Source: Planctomycetaceae bacterium (GTDB lineage: Bacteria > Planctomycetota > Planctomycetia > Planctomycetales > Planctomycetaceae). From it: a DNA stretch of 46,628 nt. Under the pieces are notes generated by a model. It was not told the origin of the DNA and ran no database searches. It worked only from the letters and a program-made list of their open reading frames with translations. This document shows positions 25,117 to 33,690 of the stretch, piece after piece. Position 1 is the first letter of the stretch, and the number at the start of each line of letters is the position of its first letter. The position numbers and the translations under genes were made by a program. The stretch spans positions 1-46,628 of the forward strand of contig JAKFUF010000055.1 in the NCBI GenBank assembly GCA_021732845.1, given 5' to 3'.

Positions 25117-25422
25117 GAGGCCGTCCCGATGAACGGTTGATGTGCCTTTCGCCCATCGATTTGGCAAATCCCAAACCAATCCCTGTGTCCGTTCCACGGC
25201 AATCATTCCATCACTCGTGCTGGCGCAAATCTCGTGCCGTACTTCCGGGAGAACCAACGCCCCTTAAGCCAAGTGCCATTGGCCTTGCGCCCTGCCGCTG
25301 CAAAATTGGCGGTACGGCGCAAGCCCTCCTGGTGCGTCTCAAATCGCCACCTGCAAGAACTGGCCCTGGCACTGCAACGGAATTGCATTTCACAACCCAA
25401 GTGACTGTTGTAGAATCGATTC

Positions 25423-25896
25423 ATGAAATCGAAGGCCCCACCCGTCATCATCTCGTCAGTGGCTCAACTGCGCGACCGCATTCGCGCCGTGGGTCTGCGT
25501 AGTACGACCGCCCGGATTGCGGTGCTGCAGGCCTTGGAGGGGATCGCCACGCCGATCACGCATGCGGAACTGGCCGAGAAACTGGTGCCGCAGGGGTACG
25601 ACAAGGCGACCGTGTATCGCAATCTAATGGATCTGACAGAAGCCGACATGGTTTCCCGGTCAGAACACGGCGACCATGTGTGGCGGTTCGAACTCCGACG
25701 TGAAGGCACGGAGCACGACGCCGATCATCCCCACTTCCTGTGCCTCGACTGCGGCCAGGTCTCGTGCCTGGCCGATGTCACCGTCAGCATCACGCCGGCT
25801 CCCGGCAGCAAGAACTCGACGATCGACATGATTCGCGAGGTGCTGCTCAAGGGACGCTGCGAAGACTGCCGCGACAGCACGGTCTCTGCTAAATAG
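25423..25896 (+). CDS. Fur-family metal-dependent transcriptional regulator
   Basis: A 157-aa regulator. A winged-helix DNA-binding region covers about residues 12-95 (LRSTTARIAVLQALEG, ITHAELAEKL, KATVYRNLMDLTEADMV), followed by the Fur dimerisation/metal region with HPHFLCLDCGQ and a second CxxC (CEDC). Both structural-zinc cysteine pairs are present. Whether it senses Fe (Fur), Zn (Zur) or peroxide (PerR) cannot be decided. Targets are unknown; the neighbouring genes do not reveal a metal uptake operon. No good Shine-Dalgarno site precedes the ATG. Confidence 0.92.
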   Translation: MKSKAPPVIISSVAQLRDRIRAVGLRSTTARIAVLQALEGIATPITHAELAEKLVPQGYDKATVYRNLMDLTEADMVSRSEHGDHVWRFELRREGTEHDADHPHFLCLDCGQVSCLADVTVSITPAPGSKNSTIDMIREVLLKGRCEDCRDSTVSAK

Positions 25897-25993
25897 GCAC
25901 ACACGATTCGGTGCTATATAAAATTGAGTCCGCTCGTTCGGCGGACGCACCGCATGACTTTCCCGCCAATTCCGCAATCGCCGAGAGCAACCT

Positions 25994-26482
25994 ATGGATT
26001 CGCGCAAAGTGTTTCAAATGAACCTGGACGGTTCGAACATGATCGTCCAGATGTACCTGGGCGACCTCTCCGACGCCGATCTGCTGGTGCGGCCGGTGCC
26101 CGGATGCAACCACATCGCCTGGCAGCTCGGACACCTGATCGTGTCTGAACTGTCGATGGCCGCCGGTGCTGGAGGCACGGTGCCGGAACTGCCGGCAGGC
26201 TTCGCCGAGAAACACTCGTCCGACAACTCGAAGTTCGACTCGCCCAGTGCGTTCTACCCCAAGGCGACCTACCTCGAACTGATGCAACAGGCCCGGGCCG
26301 CCACCCAAGCCACGCTCCTCAAACAGAGCGATGCCGACTTCGAGAAGGAGTCGCCGGAGCAGTTCCGCGAATATGCCAAAACAATCGCCGACCTGTTCAA
26401 CGTGATCTCCATGCACTGGCTGATGCACGCCGGACAGTGGGCCGTCGTGCGGCGGAAACTTGGGCGCGCGCCGATGTTTTAG
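25994..26482 (+). CDS. DinB-like four-helix metalloprotein
   Basis: A 162-aa protein with the DinB/YfiT-like pattern: a helix with NHIAWQLGHLI (H40, H47) and a late MHWLMHAGQW (H141, H145), giving the usual three-histidine metal site. In this superfamily, members act as thiol-dependent transferases (bacillithiol or mycothiol S-transferases) or are uncharacterised. It starts 97 bp after the Fur-family gene. The gap contains an AT-rich TATATAAAAT and a small hairpin GTCCGC/GCGGAC (25928-25946) that may separate the two transcripts. Confidence 0.8.
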   Translation: MDSRKVFQMNLDGSNMIVQMYLGDLSDADLLVRPVPGCNHIAWQLGHLIVSELSMAAGAGGTVPELPAGFAEKHSSDNSKFDSPSAFYPKATYLELMQQARAATQATLLKQSDADFEKESPEQFREYAKTIADLFNVISMHWLMHAGQWAVVRRKLGRAPMF

Positions 26483-26574
26483 GCGGCGACCGCACGTTCT
26501 ACAGGAGTTGAAGGATTTCAAACCTCCTGAAGTCCGGGGCGGGAGCGTCAGGTTGATGGGATGGGCCAGGAAGT

Positions 26575-26687
26575 TTGGACAGGATGGGAAAGGATGGAAA
26601 AGGATCAGGCAAGGATCTGTTTCCGACAGCTTTCAATGACCAATGACAACATCCTTTTTTATCCTGTCTCATCCTTTCAATCCTGTC
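26575..26687. repeat. AGGAT-rich long hairpin repeat, copy 3
   Basis: An imperfect palindrome from TTTGGACAGGATGGGAAAGG to ATCCTTTCAATCCTGTCA, homologous to 5820-5926 (shares the loop segment CAGCTTTCAATGA) and 9063-9172. It fills most of the 26483-26828 spacer. Confidence 0.85.
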
Positions 26688-26717
26688 AAAAAACCTGTCT
26701 CGCCTGCCGCATTAAAA

Positions 26718-26754
26718 ACATTTTACTGTGAAAATTGAAGTCTGAAATTTGCAA
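26718..26754 (+). repeat. ACTGTGAAATTTGAAA leader repeat, copy 2
   Basis: CATTTTACTGTGAAAATTGA followed by GTCTGAAATTTGCAATG, 75 bp before the menC-like start and in the same orientation as the gene. Confidence 0.75.
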
Positions 26755-26828
26755 TGATGTGAACAACGTCGCAGGCTCCGGACGTCCTGCGATGGACAGC
26801 CAGCACCCACACCCGGGACGCACCGAAC

Positions 26829-27941
26829 ATGCGGATCGATCGCATCGAACTGTTCCATGTCGCCATGCCGCTGATCTATCCGTGGCGGACCGCCTACGGG
26901 GAGGATGCCGCGTGCGAGTCGGTGCTGTGCCGCATGACCAGTGGCTCAGTCGAAGCGTGGGGCGAAAGCGCGCCGCTGGCCGCTCCCTGCTACAGCCCCG
27001 AATGGGCCGGCGGTTTGTTTTCTGTGGCCAAACAGTGGCTCGCACCCGCCGTCATCGGCAAGCAGGCCCATACCGGCGGCGAACTCCAGCACCTGATGCA
27101 GGTCTATAAGGGCAACCCGTTTGCCAAGGCAGTGCTCGACAACACCTGGTGGAACCTGCACGCGCGGATGACCAATCAGCCGCTGCACAAGGCGCTCGGC
27201 GCGAAGCGCGACCAGGTGGCGGTGGGTGCCGACTTCGGCGTGATGGACAGCATTGACGACCTGTTGAAAGGGGTCGGCGAAGCGGTCGCCCAAAAGTTCC
27301 CGCGCATCAAGCTGAAATTCCGCCCCGGCTGGGATCTGGAGATGCTGGCGGCCGTGCGGCGCGACTTCCCCAACGCGGTGTTCCACATCGACTGCAACAG
27401 TGGCTACCGCATCAGCGACCTGGCGATGTTCCAGGCGATCGATGCCTTCAACCTGGCAATGATCGAGCAGCCCCTGCAGCACGACGACGTTCTGCATCAT
27501 TCCCAATTGCAGGCGAAAATTCGGACGCCAATCTGTCTGGACGAAAGCGTTTCGCATCCCCGGCATGTCGAACAGGCGATCTTTCTGCAAAGCTGCCGCT
27601 ATGTGAACATCAAGCCCGGCCGGGTCGGCGGCTTGACCAATGCGCTGATCATTCATGACCTGTGCCGCGACGCCAGCATCCCTTGCTGGGTGGGCGGCAT
27701 GCTGGAAAGCTCGCTCGGTGCCTCAGCCTGTGTCGCACTCGCCATGCTGGACAACTTCACCTATCCCGCCGACATCTTCCCGAGCAAGCGGTTCTATCAC
27801 GAAGACCTGGCCGAACCTGCCCTCGAACTGACCCGCCTGCCCGATGGCACCCCCGCCGTCACCGCCCCACACGACCTGCCCGAACCAGACCCCGCCCGGT
27901 TGGAGAAACTGTGCCTGCAACGGGCGGAGTTTCGGGCGTAG
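26829..27941 (+). CDS. menC: o-Succinylbenzoate synthase / N-acylamino acid racemase-type enolase superfamily enzyme
   Basis: A 370-aa enolase-superfamily enzyme that most likely dehydrates SHCHC to o-succinylbenzoate in menaquinone synthesis. It has the capping domain (MRIDRIELFHVAMPLIYPW) and barrel. Catalytic and metal residues are visible at K161/K163 (RIKLKFRPG), D188 (HIDCNSG), E213 (MIEQPL), D238 (CLDES) and K262 (NIKPGRVGG), with the spacing of the MenC2/NAAAR branch. N-succinylamino-acid racemase activity is an alternative or side activity in this branch. No other men genes are nearby. The start is supported by GGGACG upstream. Confidence 0.9.
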   Translation: MRIDRIELFHVAMPLIYPWRTAYGEDAACESVLCRMTSGSVEAWGESAPLAAPCYSPEWAGGLFSVAKQWLAPAVIGKQAHTGGELQHLMQVYKGNPFAKAVLDNTWWNLHARMTNQPLHKALGAKRDQVAVGADFGVMDSIDDLLKGVGEAVAQKFPRIKLKFRPGWDLEMLAAVRRDFPNAVFHIDCNSGYRISDLAMFQAIDAFNLAMIEQPLQHDDVLHHSQLQAKIRTPICLDESVSHPRHVEQAIFLQSCRYVNIKPGRVGGLTNALIIHDLCRDASIPCWVGGMLESSLGASACVALAMLDNFTYPADIFPSKRFYHEDLAEPALELTRLPDGTPAVTAPHDLPEPDPARLEKLCLQRAEFRA

Positions 27942-28012
27942 ATCAGGCTGAGTTATTGGTCATGTCTGTTGGTCCAACGATACGGTGCCTGAATCGGACG
28001 GTCAGAAAATAG

Positions 28013-28133
28013 ACCACGAATTTGCACGAATAAGTCGAATGACACGAATAACAACGAGATAAGCCATATCACCCGCGCAGTCAGGCCGGTTGACGATTCG
28101 TGATATTCGTAAGATTCGCGCAAATTCGTGGTT
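28013..28133. repeat. Long inverted repeat (ACCACGAATTT...CGTGGT family)
   Basis: Arms rich in CACGAATNA segments start with ACCACGAATTTGCACGAAT and end with ATTCGCGCAAATTCGTGGT. The same outer arms occur inside the 319-bp repeats at 40669-41306. It is the main content of the 27942-28284 spacer. Confidence 0.8.
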
Positions 28134-28214
28134 CCTTTTCTCGTTGATGAAGATCGGTCATCCCTCAATCCCATGCAGCCCACAGTGATCGCAGACACTG
28201 GAATTTCACGGAAA

Positions 28215-28254
28215 AACATTTTACTGTGAAATTTGAACTCTGAAATCTGAAATC
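28215..28254 (+). repeat. ACTGTGAAATTTGAAA leader repeat, copy 3
   Basis: CATTTTACTGTGAAATTTGA followed by ACTCTGAAATCTGAAATC, 31 bp before the next start codon. Confidence 0.8.
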
Positions 28255-28284
28255 CCTCACAAGACCCCCGCACCGGAGCCCCGC

Positions 28285-29142
28285 ATGTCCCACACGTATG
28301 ATCTGGCCGTGGTCGGCGGGGGCGCGATGGGCCGGGGCATCGCCGAAACGGCGGCCGCCCGCGGATTGAAGGTGGCGGTCATCGAGATCTCGGCCGAGCA
28401 GCGGCAGCGGGCTCTCGCCCAGATGCGTGGCTCACTCGAAAAGGCCATCAAGAAGGGGCGGCTCAAATTCAGTTCTGCCGATGACGTCCTGCCGAACATC
28501 ATTTGGGCCGAGAGTTTGTCAGCAGCGGCCGACGCCGCGCTGGTGGTCGAGGCCGTCCCCGAAACCGAAGCCTTGAAGATCGACCTGTTCCAGCAGCTTG
28601 ACGCGCTCTGCCCCCCTGACACCATTCTGGCGTCGAACACCTCCAGCATCTCCATCGACCGTCTGGCCGCCGCCACCCGCCGCCCGGAGAAGGTCGCGGG
28701 GATGCATTTCTTCAACCCGGTTCCCATCATGCCGCCGGTCGAAATCGTTCGGGGGGCAGCCACGGCCGAAGCCACGGTAGCGGCGGTCAAAGATCTGGCG
28801 GAGCGGATGGGGAAGCAGGCGTTCGTGGTCCGCGACCGCCCCGGCTTCGTCGTCAACCGCGTGCTGATGCCCCTGATCAACGAAGCGATCTGGGCCTTGA
28901 GCGAAGATGTCGCCGACGCCGCCACCATCGACAGCCTGATGAAGCTCGGCTGCAACCACCCGATGGGACCGCTGGAACTGGCCGACTTCGTGGGGCTGGA
29001 CATCTGCCTGTCGATCCTGCAGGTCCTGGAACGCGACCTCAAAAACCCCAAGTTCGCCCCCTGCCCCCTGCTCGCCAAACTCGTTGCTGCAGGGAAGCTG
29101 GGCCGCAAATCGGGTGAGGGGTTTTATCAGCACGAGCGTTGA
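28285..29142 (+). CDS. 3-hydroxyacyl-CoA (3-hydroxybutyryl-CoA) dehydrogenase
   Basis: A 285-aa NAD-dependent dehydrogenase. The N-terminal Rossmann fold has VVGGGAMGRGIAE. A middle section carries ASNTSSISI and the catalytic-His segment GMHFFNPVP, followed by DRPGFVVNRVL and the C-terminal dimer domain with NHPMGPLELADFVGLD and GRKSGEGFY. The length is normal for the Hbd/PaaH family. It oxidises 3-hydroxyacyl-CoA to 3-ketoacyl-CoA in fatty acid or butyrate-type pathways. CCGGAG lies about six bases before the ATG. It stands without other beta-oxidation genes. Confidence 0.93.
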   Translation: MSHTYDLAVVGGGAMGRGIAETAAARGLKVAVIEISAEQRQRALAQMRGSLEKAIKKGRLKFSSADDVLPNIIWAESLSAAADAALVVEAVPETEALKIDLFQQLDALCPPDTILASNTSSISIDRLAAATRRPEKVAGMHFFNPVPIMPPVEIVRGAATAEATVAAVKDLAERMGKQAFVVRDRPGFVVNRVLMPLINEAIWALSEDVADAATIDSLMKLGCNHPMGPLELADFVGLDICLSILQVLERDLKNPKFAPCPLLAKLVAAGKLGRKSGEGFYQHER

Positions 29143-29192
29143 GCGCGCTCGTGGCAACGAGCGTGCGCAACCGCAGACTCGTGACATTCACT

Positions 29193-29366
29193 GGTAAGTT
29201 TCGCTCGCTCCGGAACCCCTGGCGCGGATGGGCGGCTTGCGCCGCCTTCTTCATCCGCTATCGGGGTGCCTCGCTCGCGGGTAAGTTTCGCTCGCTCCGG
29301 AACCCCTGGCGCGGATGGGCGGCTTGCGCCGCCTTCTTCATCCGCTATCGGGGTGCCTCGCTCACT
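29193..29366 (-). repeat. Two tandem 87-bp repeats, homologous to coding repeats at 34088-34564
   Basis: The copies at 29193-29279 and 29280-29366 are nearly identical to each other. The complementary strand reads GCGAGGCACCCCGATAGCGG and on to GGTTCCGGAGCG and AACTTACC. It is almost the same as the first roughly 85 bp of each 159-bp repeat in the gene at 33691-34593. Nothing else is recognised in the 29143-29486 spacer. Confidence 0.9.
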
Positions 29367-29486
29367 GAAGCCGGACAGCCAGAAACCGATTGACAGTTTC
29401 CCTGGTCCGGCCTAACGTCTTCGCGCAAAGCCCGATTGATGGATCCTGGGCTGCTGCGGGCGCAAGCCCCTGTACGGAGACACGCA

Positions 29487-31472
29487 ATGCTCGCTCTGCG
29501 ATGGTTCGTTCTGGTGCTGGGTTTGGGGGCGATTGTCGCATTCGCCGAATTCGAATCCTTTAAATCATCAGCCCTCACGAATGAATCATCAGTCCACGCG
29601 AAGCCTATGGGAGGAACACTGTCTTTTATTAAGGACAAAATGGATTTAACAAATGTTGTTGCATATAGGAGCATGAACTACGAGCCCGACCCAGGCCGCA
29701 TTGAGATCATCGCTTCGCCGGCGCCAGTCCCGCTCGGCAAGTGGTGCCACGATTACTACGAGCCTTGGAGGCATACACACGTTCAATTGATCTGCTCGAG
29801 AAGGGGGAAGATCGAGTCCGCACGGATGTGGGTCCTGGGTTCCTCATCAGCGTCTGAGTCTTTGAGCGTCAAAGGTTGGGTCAAGGTGGCCAACGGCCGT
29901 TGTCAGGGGGAAGTCTGGCTTCCAGACGAGGCCGCCCCCAAGGTGGCAAGTAGTCCCGCGGGTCGGGGGCTGTTTCAGCCGGTGAGCCCTCGGCTTGAAT
30001 TCGATCTTCGATTTGACACCCCGCTCCTGACCTTCGACTTGCCTTCAGAGGAGCGGGTGGCGGCCACCCCCGCGCTCAATACAGCAATCCTCAAGCGAGA
30101 AGGCAAGGAGGTCTCGCTAAGCCACGTGGTCGCGGTTCCTGCCGACGCTGGAGAAGAAGGTGAGAATTCGGTCTCTGTGATTGCGAGTTCTCAACCGATC
30201 TCCGTGGAGGAATTTGTCCGGCATGGTGGTTCCGAATGGACTCACCCCTATGCGTTGATCACATTCAATGCGGCGGGCGATCCGGTGGGCGTCGAATACC
30301 ATCAGTCGCGAGAAAAGTACTTCTCGTATGATTGGGAGCCCTCCCGTTACGCCCCTCATGGATATTTGAGGCTAGTCGAAAACCGTTGCAGGGGGCGCGC
30401 CTGGAGTTTCCTGAGCAACGACAGTCGTCGCAACGAGCCTGGATTTATGGACATCAATACCGACGACAGTCCTCGCGACGAGCCTGGATTTGACTTGGAT
30501 ATCAATTTTGATGTGCCCTTGACCGCTTGGCCGGTGCGACATACGAATGTGGCGGGTCTCACTCAGGTGGCTCGAAAAGCCATTCAAGACGCGCTGGATG
30601 CTGAGCGGTCTCACAATTCGAACGAGGAGATTTGGTGCCTGCGTGTGGATCACGGAGGCCGATCGGCTGGGTGGGCAAAGATCAACAGGCAGGAAAACCC
30701 ACGGGATGTCCCATCGGATGTCCAAATCGCAGGGTCGTTTGAGATCGGGGGTCGAACCTACAAACTGCGGGATGTCGTCGTGGTCGATTCCAGCCCCTCT
30801 GACGTGGATCTCGATACCATTTCGGTCTTCACCACGACGAAAGCGATTCCCAACACCGTTGGTTTCTCGCACATCCGCGACACCGAAAGTTCTCCTCATC
30901 CATTGTCTGCATTCTGCCCCAGCGTCCAAATTCTGTTCAGCAAATCGAACGGCAGAATCCGAAGGTTTGATGCACATTGGCGGCATGTGAGTCAAAGTGG
31001 ATTCTCGACTCTTGGGTCCATGAAGCTTGATTCTGGCGTCTGTGAGGGCCGCGCTTCGTCACCCACGGATGAAGAGCTGAGCTATGACGACATAAAATTC
31101 GACTTTCGCTTTCGTTCACCCATTTCCAGGAATTCATCCCCCTCAGAAACCGTTGTCCGAACTGCCGGGATTCTCGAGCCCGCGGGGTTCAAGCTGTACC
31201 CCACCCTCAAGGGGATTTTCAAATCTCGCGATCAATCGTCGGAATGCTGGAATCTGGTTTTGAGACACAATGGCCCGCAACTTTCCGCCGTCTTTCGGAA
31301 GAAACCGCTCGATGCCGCCGGACTCAGCAACAGCGCCGAGGACTATCGAAAGGCGGATGATCAGCCTCCAGTCCCGTGTGCGGTCAAACTGAACAAGCTG
31401 ACCGGAGAAGCGCACCTGCTGCGAGCCACTGCCGATGGGAAAGCCGAGTGGGTCCCGATCAAGGACGAGTGA
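29487..31472 (+). CDS. Secreted three-module protein of unknown family (paralogue A)
   Basis: A 661-aa exported protein that I do not recognise. It starts MLALRWFVLVLGLGAIVAFA (signal peptide or anchor) with GGAGA ahead of the ATG. Three homologous beta-rich modules lie at about 41-186, 196-348 and 411-546. Each runs from a hydrophobic VVAV-type strand through an I-ASxxPI segment to a G/N-x-C-x-G motif (C139, C301, C519) and ends with an FDxxFDxPL-like motif. A second, smaller module (WxLxVxxxGRSAGW at about 383-396; WNLVLRHNGPQLSAVF at about 588-603) occurs twice. The C-terminus is LLRATADGKAEWVPIKDE. A 45-bp internal duplication lies near 30420-30510. Paralogue B follows directly. Confidence 0.8.
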   Translation: MLALRWFVLVLGLGAIVAFAEFESFKSSALTNESSVHAKPMGGTLSFIKDKMDLTNVVAYRSMNYEPDPGRIEIIASPAPVPLGKWCHDYYEPWRHTHVQLICSRRGKIESARMWVLGSSSASESLSVKGWVKVANGRCQGEVWLPDEAAPKVASSPAGRGLFQPVSPRLEFDLRFDTPLLTFDLPSEERVAATPALNTAILKREGKEVSLSHVVAVPADAGEEGENSVSVIASSQPISVEEFVRHGGSEWTHPYALITFNAAGDPVGVEYHQSREKYFSYDWEPSRYAPHGYLRLVENRCRGRAWSFLSNDSRRNEPGFMDINTDDSPRDEPGFDLDINFDVPLTAWPVRHTNVAGLTQVARKAIQDALDAERSHNSNEEIWCLRVDHGGRSAGWAKINRQENPRDVPSDVQIAGSFEIGGRTYKLRDVVVVDSSPSDVDLDTISVFTTTKAIPNTVGFSHIRDTESSPHPLSAFCPSVQILFSKSNGRIRRFDAHWRHVSQSGFSTLGSMKLDSGVCEGRASSPTDEELSYDDIKFDFRFRSPISRNSSPSETVVRTAGILEPAGFKLYPTLKGIFKSRDQSSECWNLVLRHNGPQLSAVFRKKPLDAAGLSNSAEDYRKADDQPPVPCAVKLNKLTGEAHLLRATADGKAEWVPIKDE

Positions 31473-31571
31473 TCTGGTCGGCCGCCAATGACAACGAGTG
31501 GGGACTTCCATGCATGAAGTCCTGCACTGCCGCCGATCAAAAATCGAAAATTCCCTGTCCGGAGACACGCA

Positions 31572-33530
31572 ATGCTCGCTCTGCGATGGTTCGTCCTGCT
31601 GCTGGGAATGGCGTCGATCGTCATGTTCGCCGAATGCGACCTACCCGACGTTGACGGGGCGGAACAAGACCCGGCTAGTGCTCCCGCGGATGTTTCCAAA
31701 CCAGATCTGCCCGCCGGCGAGGTTGGAGTGAAGGGAGTGCTGTACTTTGGCGGCGAATTCAAACTCAAACACATTGTTGCGTTCAAAGGCACCTTTCAGG
31801 ATCCGCACGCTGATGTCATCACCATTGTTGCCTCTCTGAAGCCAGTTTCGCTCGACAAGTGGCGCGACAGCGAATTTGCACAGCGGGATGATGTGCATAT
31901 TCAGTTGATCTGCTCGAATGCGGGGAAAATCAATTCCATCAGAACGTGCGGCGGCCGCGGCGCGGCACACACTAAGTTTCCTGATCTCGATGGCATGGTG
32001 AAGATCGCCAATGGACATTGCGAGGGGCACATTCGGGATCCCAATGATCCTGACCCCGACGCGCGCGAGTGGCTTCGACGGGAGAACGGTGGTCTCGGAT
32101 TCGATTTCCACTTCAACACGCCACTCCTGGATTTCGACCTACCCACGGACAAACGTCTGGCGGTGAATCCCGCACCCAACTCAGGAACACTCAGGATTGA
32201 AGGCAAGGAATTCACCTTCAACAATTTTGCCGCAGTTCCTGCCGACCCCGGCAGGGAGGGCGAGAACTCCATCGCTGTCATCGCCAGTACGCAGCCGATT
32301 TCATTGCCAGAGTTCGCCCAACACGATGGCAGTGAGTGGACTCATCCATACGCGGTGATCACATTCAATGCGGCGGGCTATCCCCAAAGTGTCGAATATC
32401 GCCGCAATGAAAGCCAGAATCACCAGCAATACTTAGCCTTTGATTGGGAGCCATTCGGTGATGCTCCGCATGGTCGACTGACGCGTACAGACGGCCGATG
32501 CCAGGGGCGTGCATGGCGGCTTTTGAATGACAACGGCATTAACCGCTCCAAATCCAAGCTTGAAATCGATGTCTGCTTCGACATCCCGCTGACCGACCTG
32601 CCCGCTCGAAATCCCGCCGTTCCTCCTGTCACCGCCACACAGGTCCGCGCCATTCAAGACGCGATTGACGCCCTCAAGTCTGAGACATGGAAGGAGGAGA
32701 TCTGGTACTTGCGAGTCAGCGGCCAGGGCCGCTCGGCGGGTTGGGTCAAAGTCGAAGATCAGGCCGAGCGCAATGCCGCGGTGGATGTGGCCGTTGAGGG
32801 CACATTCGCGTTGAAAGGGTGGACCTACAAATTCCGGGATGTGGCCATCGTCGATGACTGGGGACCTAAGGGCCACAACCCAGAGACGATCACAGTTTTT
32901 GCCATGACGGAGGTCATTCCTGAAGGCTATGGGTTTCCACGCGGATATCCATTGAATCACTCTTGCACGATGGTCCGATTTGTCTTCAGCAAACTGACAG
33001 GAGAGGTTCAGAGTTGTGAGTCACACTCGAAGAATTCGGTGAGTAGGGGACACACGGGGATGGGATCCGTAAGATTTGACGGCAACACCTGCGAAGGGCA
33101 CGCCTACTTCGTCGCCGACGAGAATTCGATTGACAAGACGGAACGATTTGATTTGCGCTTCCGGGGACCAATTTCCAAAGCGCCCGTAGAATATGACAGT
33201 ATTCGCGATACTAAAGTTGAAGGGATTCAAGATCGCGCCAAGTTTGAAATGGTGCCCACGCTGCGAGGATTAGAGAAAACCCGCAAACGCTCTTGGACGC
33301 GCTGGTTGATGAAGTTGAGCCACGATGGCCGGCAACATTCGGCGATCTTTTTGGACAGGTCATTAGGCTCGCCACGTTGGGAAAAGATCCTGTGGGCATC
33401 AACTGTCAAAGCGAATGACGCTCCTCTTGTCCCCTGCGCCGTCAAACTGAACACCGAGACCGGCGAAGCGCAGTTACTTCGAGCCACTGCCGAGGGGGAA
33501 GTCGAGTGGGTGCCGATCAAGGATGAGTGA
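31572..33530 (+). CDS. Secreted three-module protein of unknown family (paralogue B)
   Basis: A 652-aa tandem paralogue of 29487-31472 with the same start (MLALRWFVLLLGMASIVMFA), the same 20-bp region around its start site (CGGAGACACGCAATGCTCGC) and the same end (EWVPIKDE). It has the same three-module plan, with cysteines kept in each CxG motif (NGHCEGH, DGRCQGRAW, GNTCEGHAY) and the repeated WYLRVSGQGRSAGW / WLMKLSHDGRQHSA element. The start-proximal DNA and the C-terminal codons are much more alike than the middles, which suggests recent gene conversion at the ends or constraint there. A short ATCGAAAAT element lies upstream (31535-31556). Function unknown; export is inferred from the signal peptide. 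Confidence 0.8.
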   Translation: MLALRWFVLLLGMASIVMFAECDLPDVDGAEQDPASAPADVSKPDLPAGEVGVKGVLYFGGEFKLKHIVAFKGTFQDPHADVITIVASLKPVSLDKWRDSEFAQRDDVHIQLICSNAGKINSIRTCGGRGAAHTKFPDLDGMVKIANGHCEGHIRDPNDPDPDAREWLRRENGGLGFDFHFNTPLLDFDLPTDKRLAVNPAPNSGTLRIEGKEFTFNNFAAVPADPGREGENSIAVIASTQPISLPEFAQHDGSEWTHPYAVITFNAAGYPQSVEYRRNESQNHQQYLAFDWEPFGDAPHGRLTRTDGRCQGRAWRLLNDNGINRSKSKLEIDVCFDIPLTDLPARNPAVPPVTATQVRAIQDAIDALKSETWKEEIWYLRVSGQGRSAGWVKVEDQAERNAAVDVAVEGTFALKGWTYKFRDVAIVDDWGPKGHNPETITVFAMTEVIPEGYGFPRGYPLNHSCTMVRFVFSKLTGEVQSCESHSKNSVSRGHTGMGSVRFDGNTCEGHAYFVADENSIDKTERFDLRFRGPISKAPVEYDSIRDTKVEGIQDRAKFEMVPTLRGLEKTRKRSWTRWLMKLSHDGRQHSAIFLDRSLGSPRWEKILWASTVKANDAPLVPCAVKLNTETGEAQLLRATAEGEVEWVPIKDE

Positions 33531-33607
33531 TGTGCCATCCGCTTCGGGCGACGCAGGCACTTTTGGAATTAAGTTCACCTAAAAAAGTCGCCTTTAAATT
33601 TTTTTAC

Positions 33608-33646
33608 TTGACACGCACGGTATGCCGGCTTACAAATAGTGCGTGT
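33608..33646 (+). promoter_or_regulatory. Sigma70-type promoter with overlapping inverted repeat
   Basis: TTGACA (33608-33613), a 17-bp spacer and TACAAA (33631-33636). An 8-bp perfect inverted repeat, ACACGCAC (33611-33618) / GTGCGTGT (33639-33646), overlaps the -35 end and the start-site region, as an operator would. The surrounding sequence is much more AT-rich than the rest of the window. It would transcribe the repeat protein at 33691. Confidence 0.65.
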
Positions 33647-33690
33647 ACTTGTGTGCTGTTCTATGTTCTGGCGAATGTGAGATTTCCACC

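Noticed and set aside
23437-25257. 606-aa minus-strand frame opposite the CorC-like gene
   Set aside because: It is antisense to clear CBS and CorC domains; it is rich in Gln, His and Arg with no motif.
25383-25416. Promoter for the Fur-family gene (TTGCAT ... TAGAAT)
   Set aside because: The spacer is 22 bp, too long for a sigma70 promoter, and no better pair is visible.
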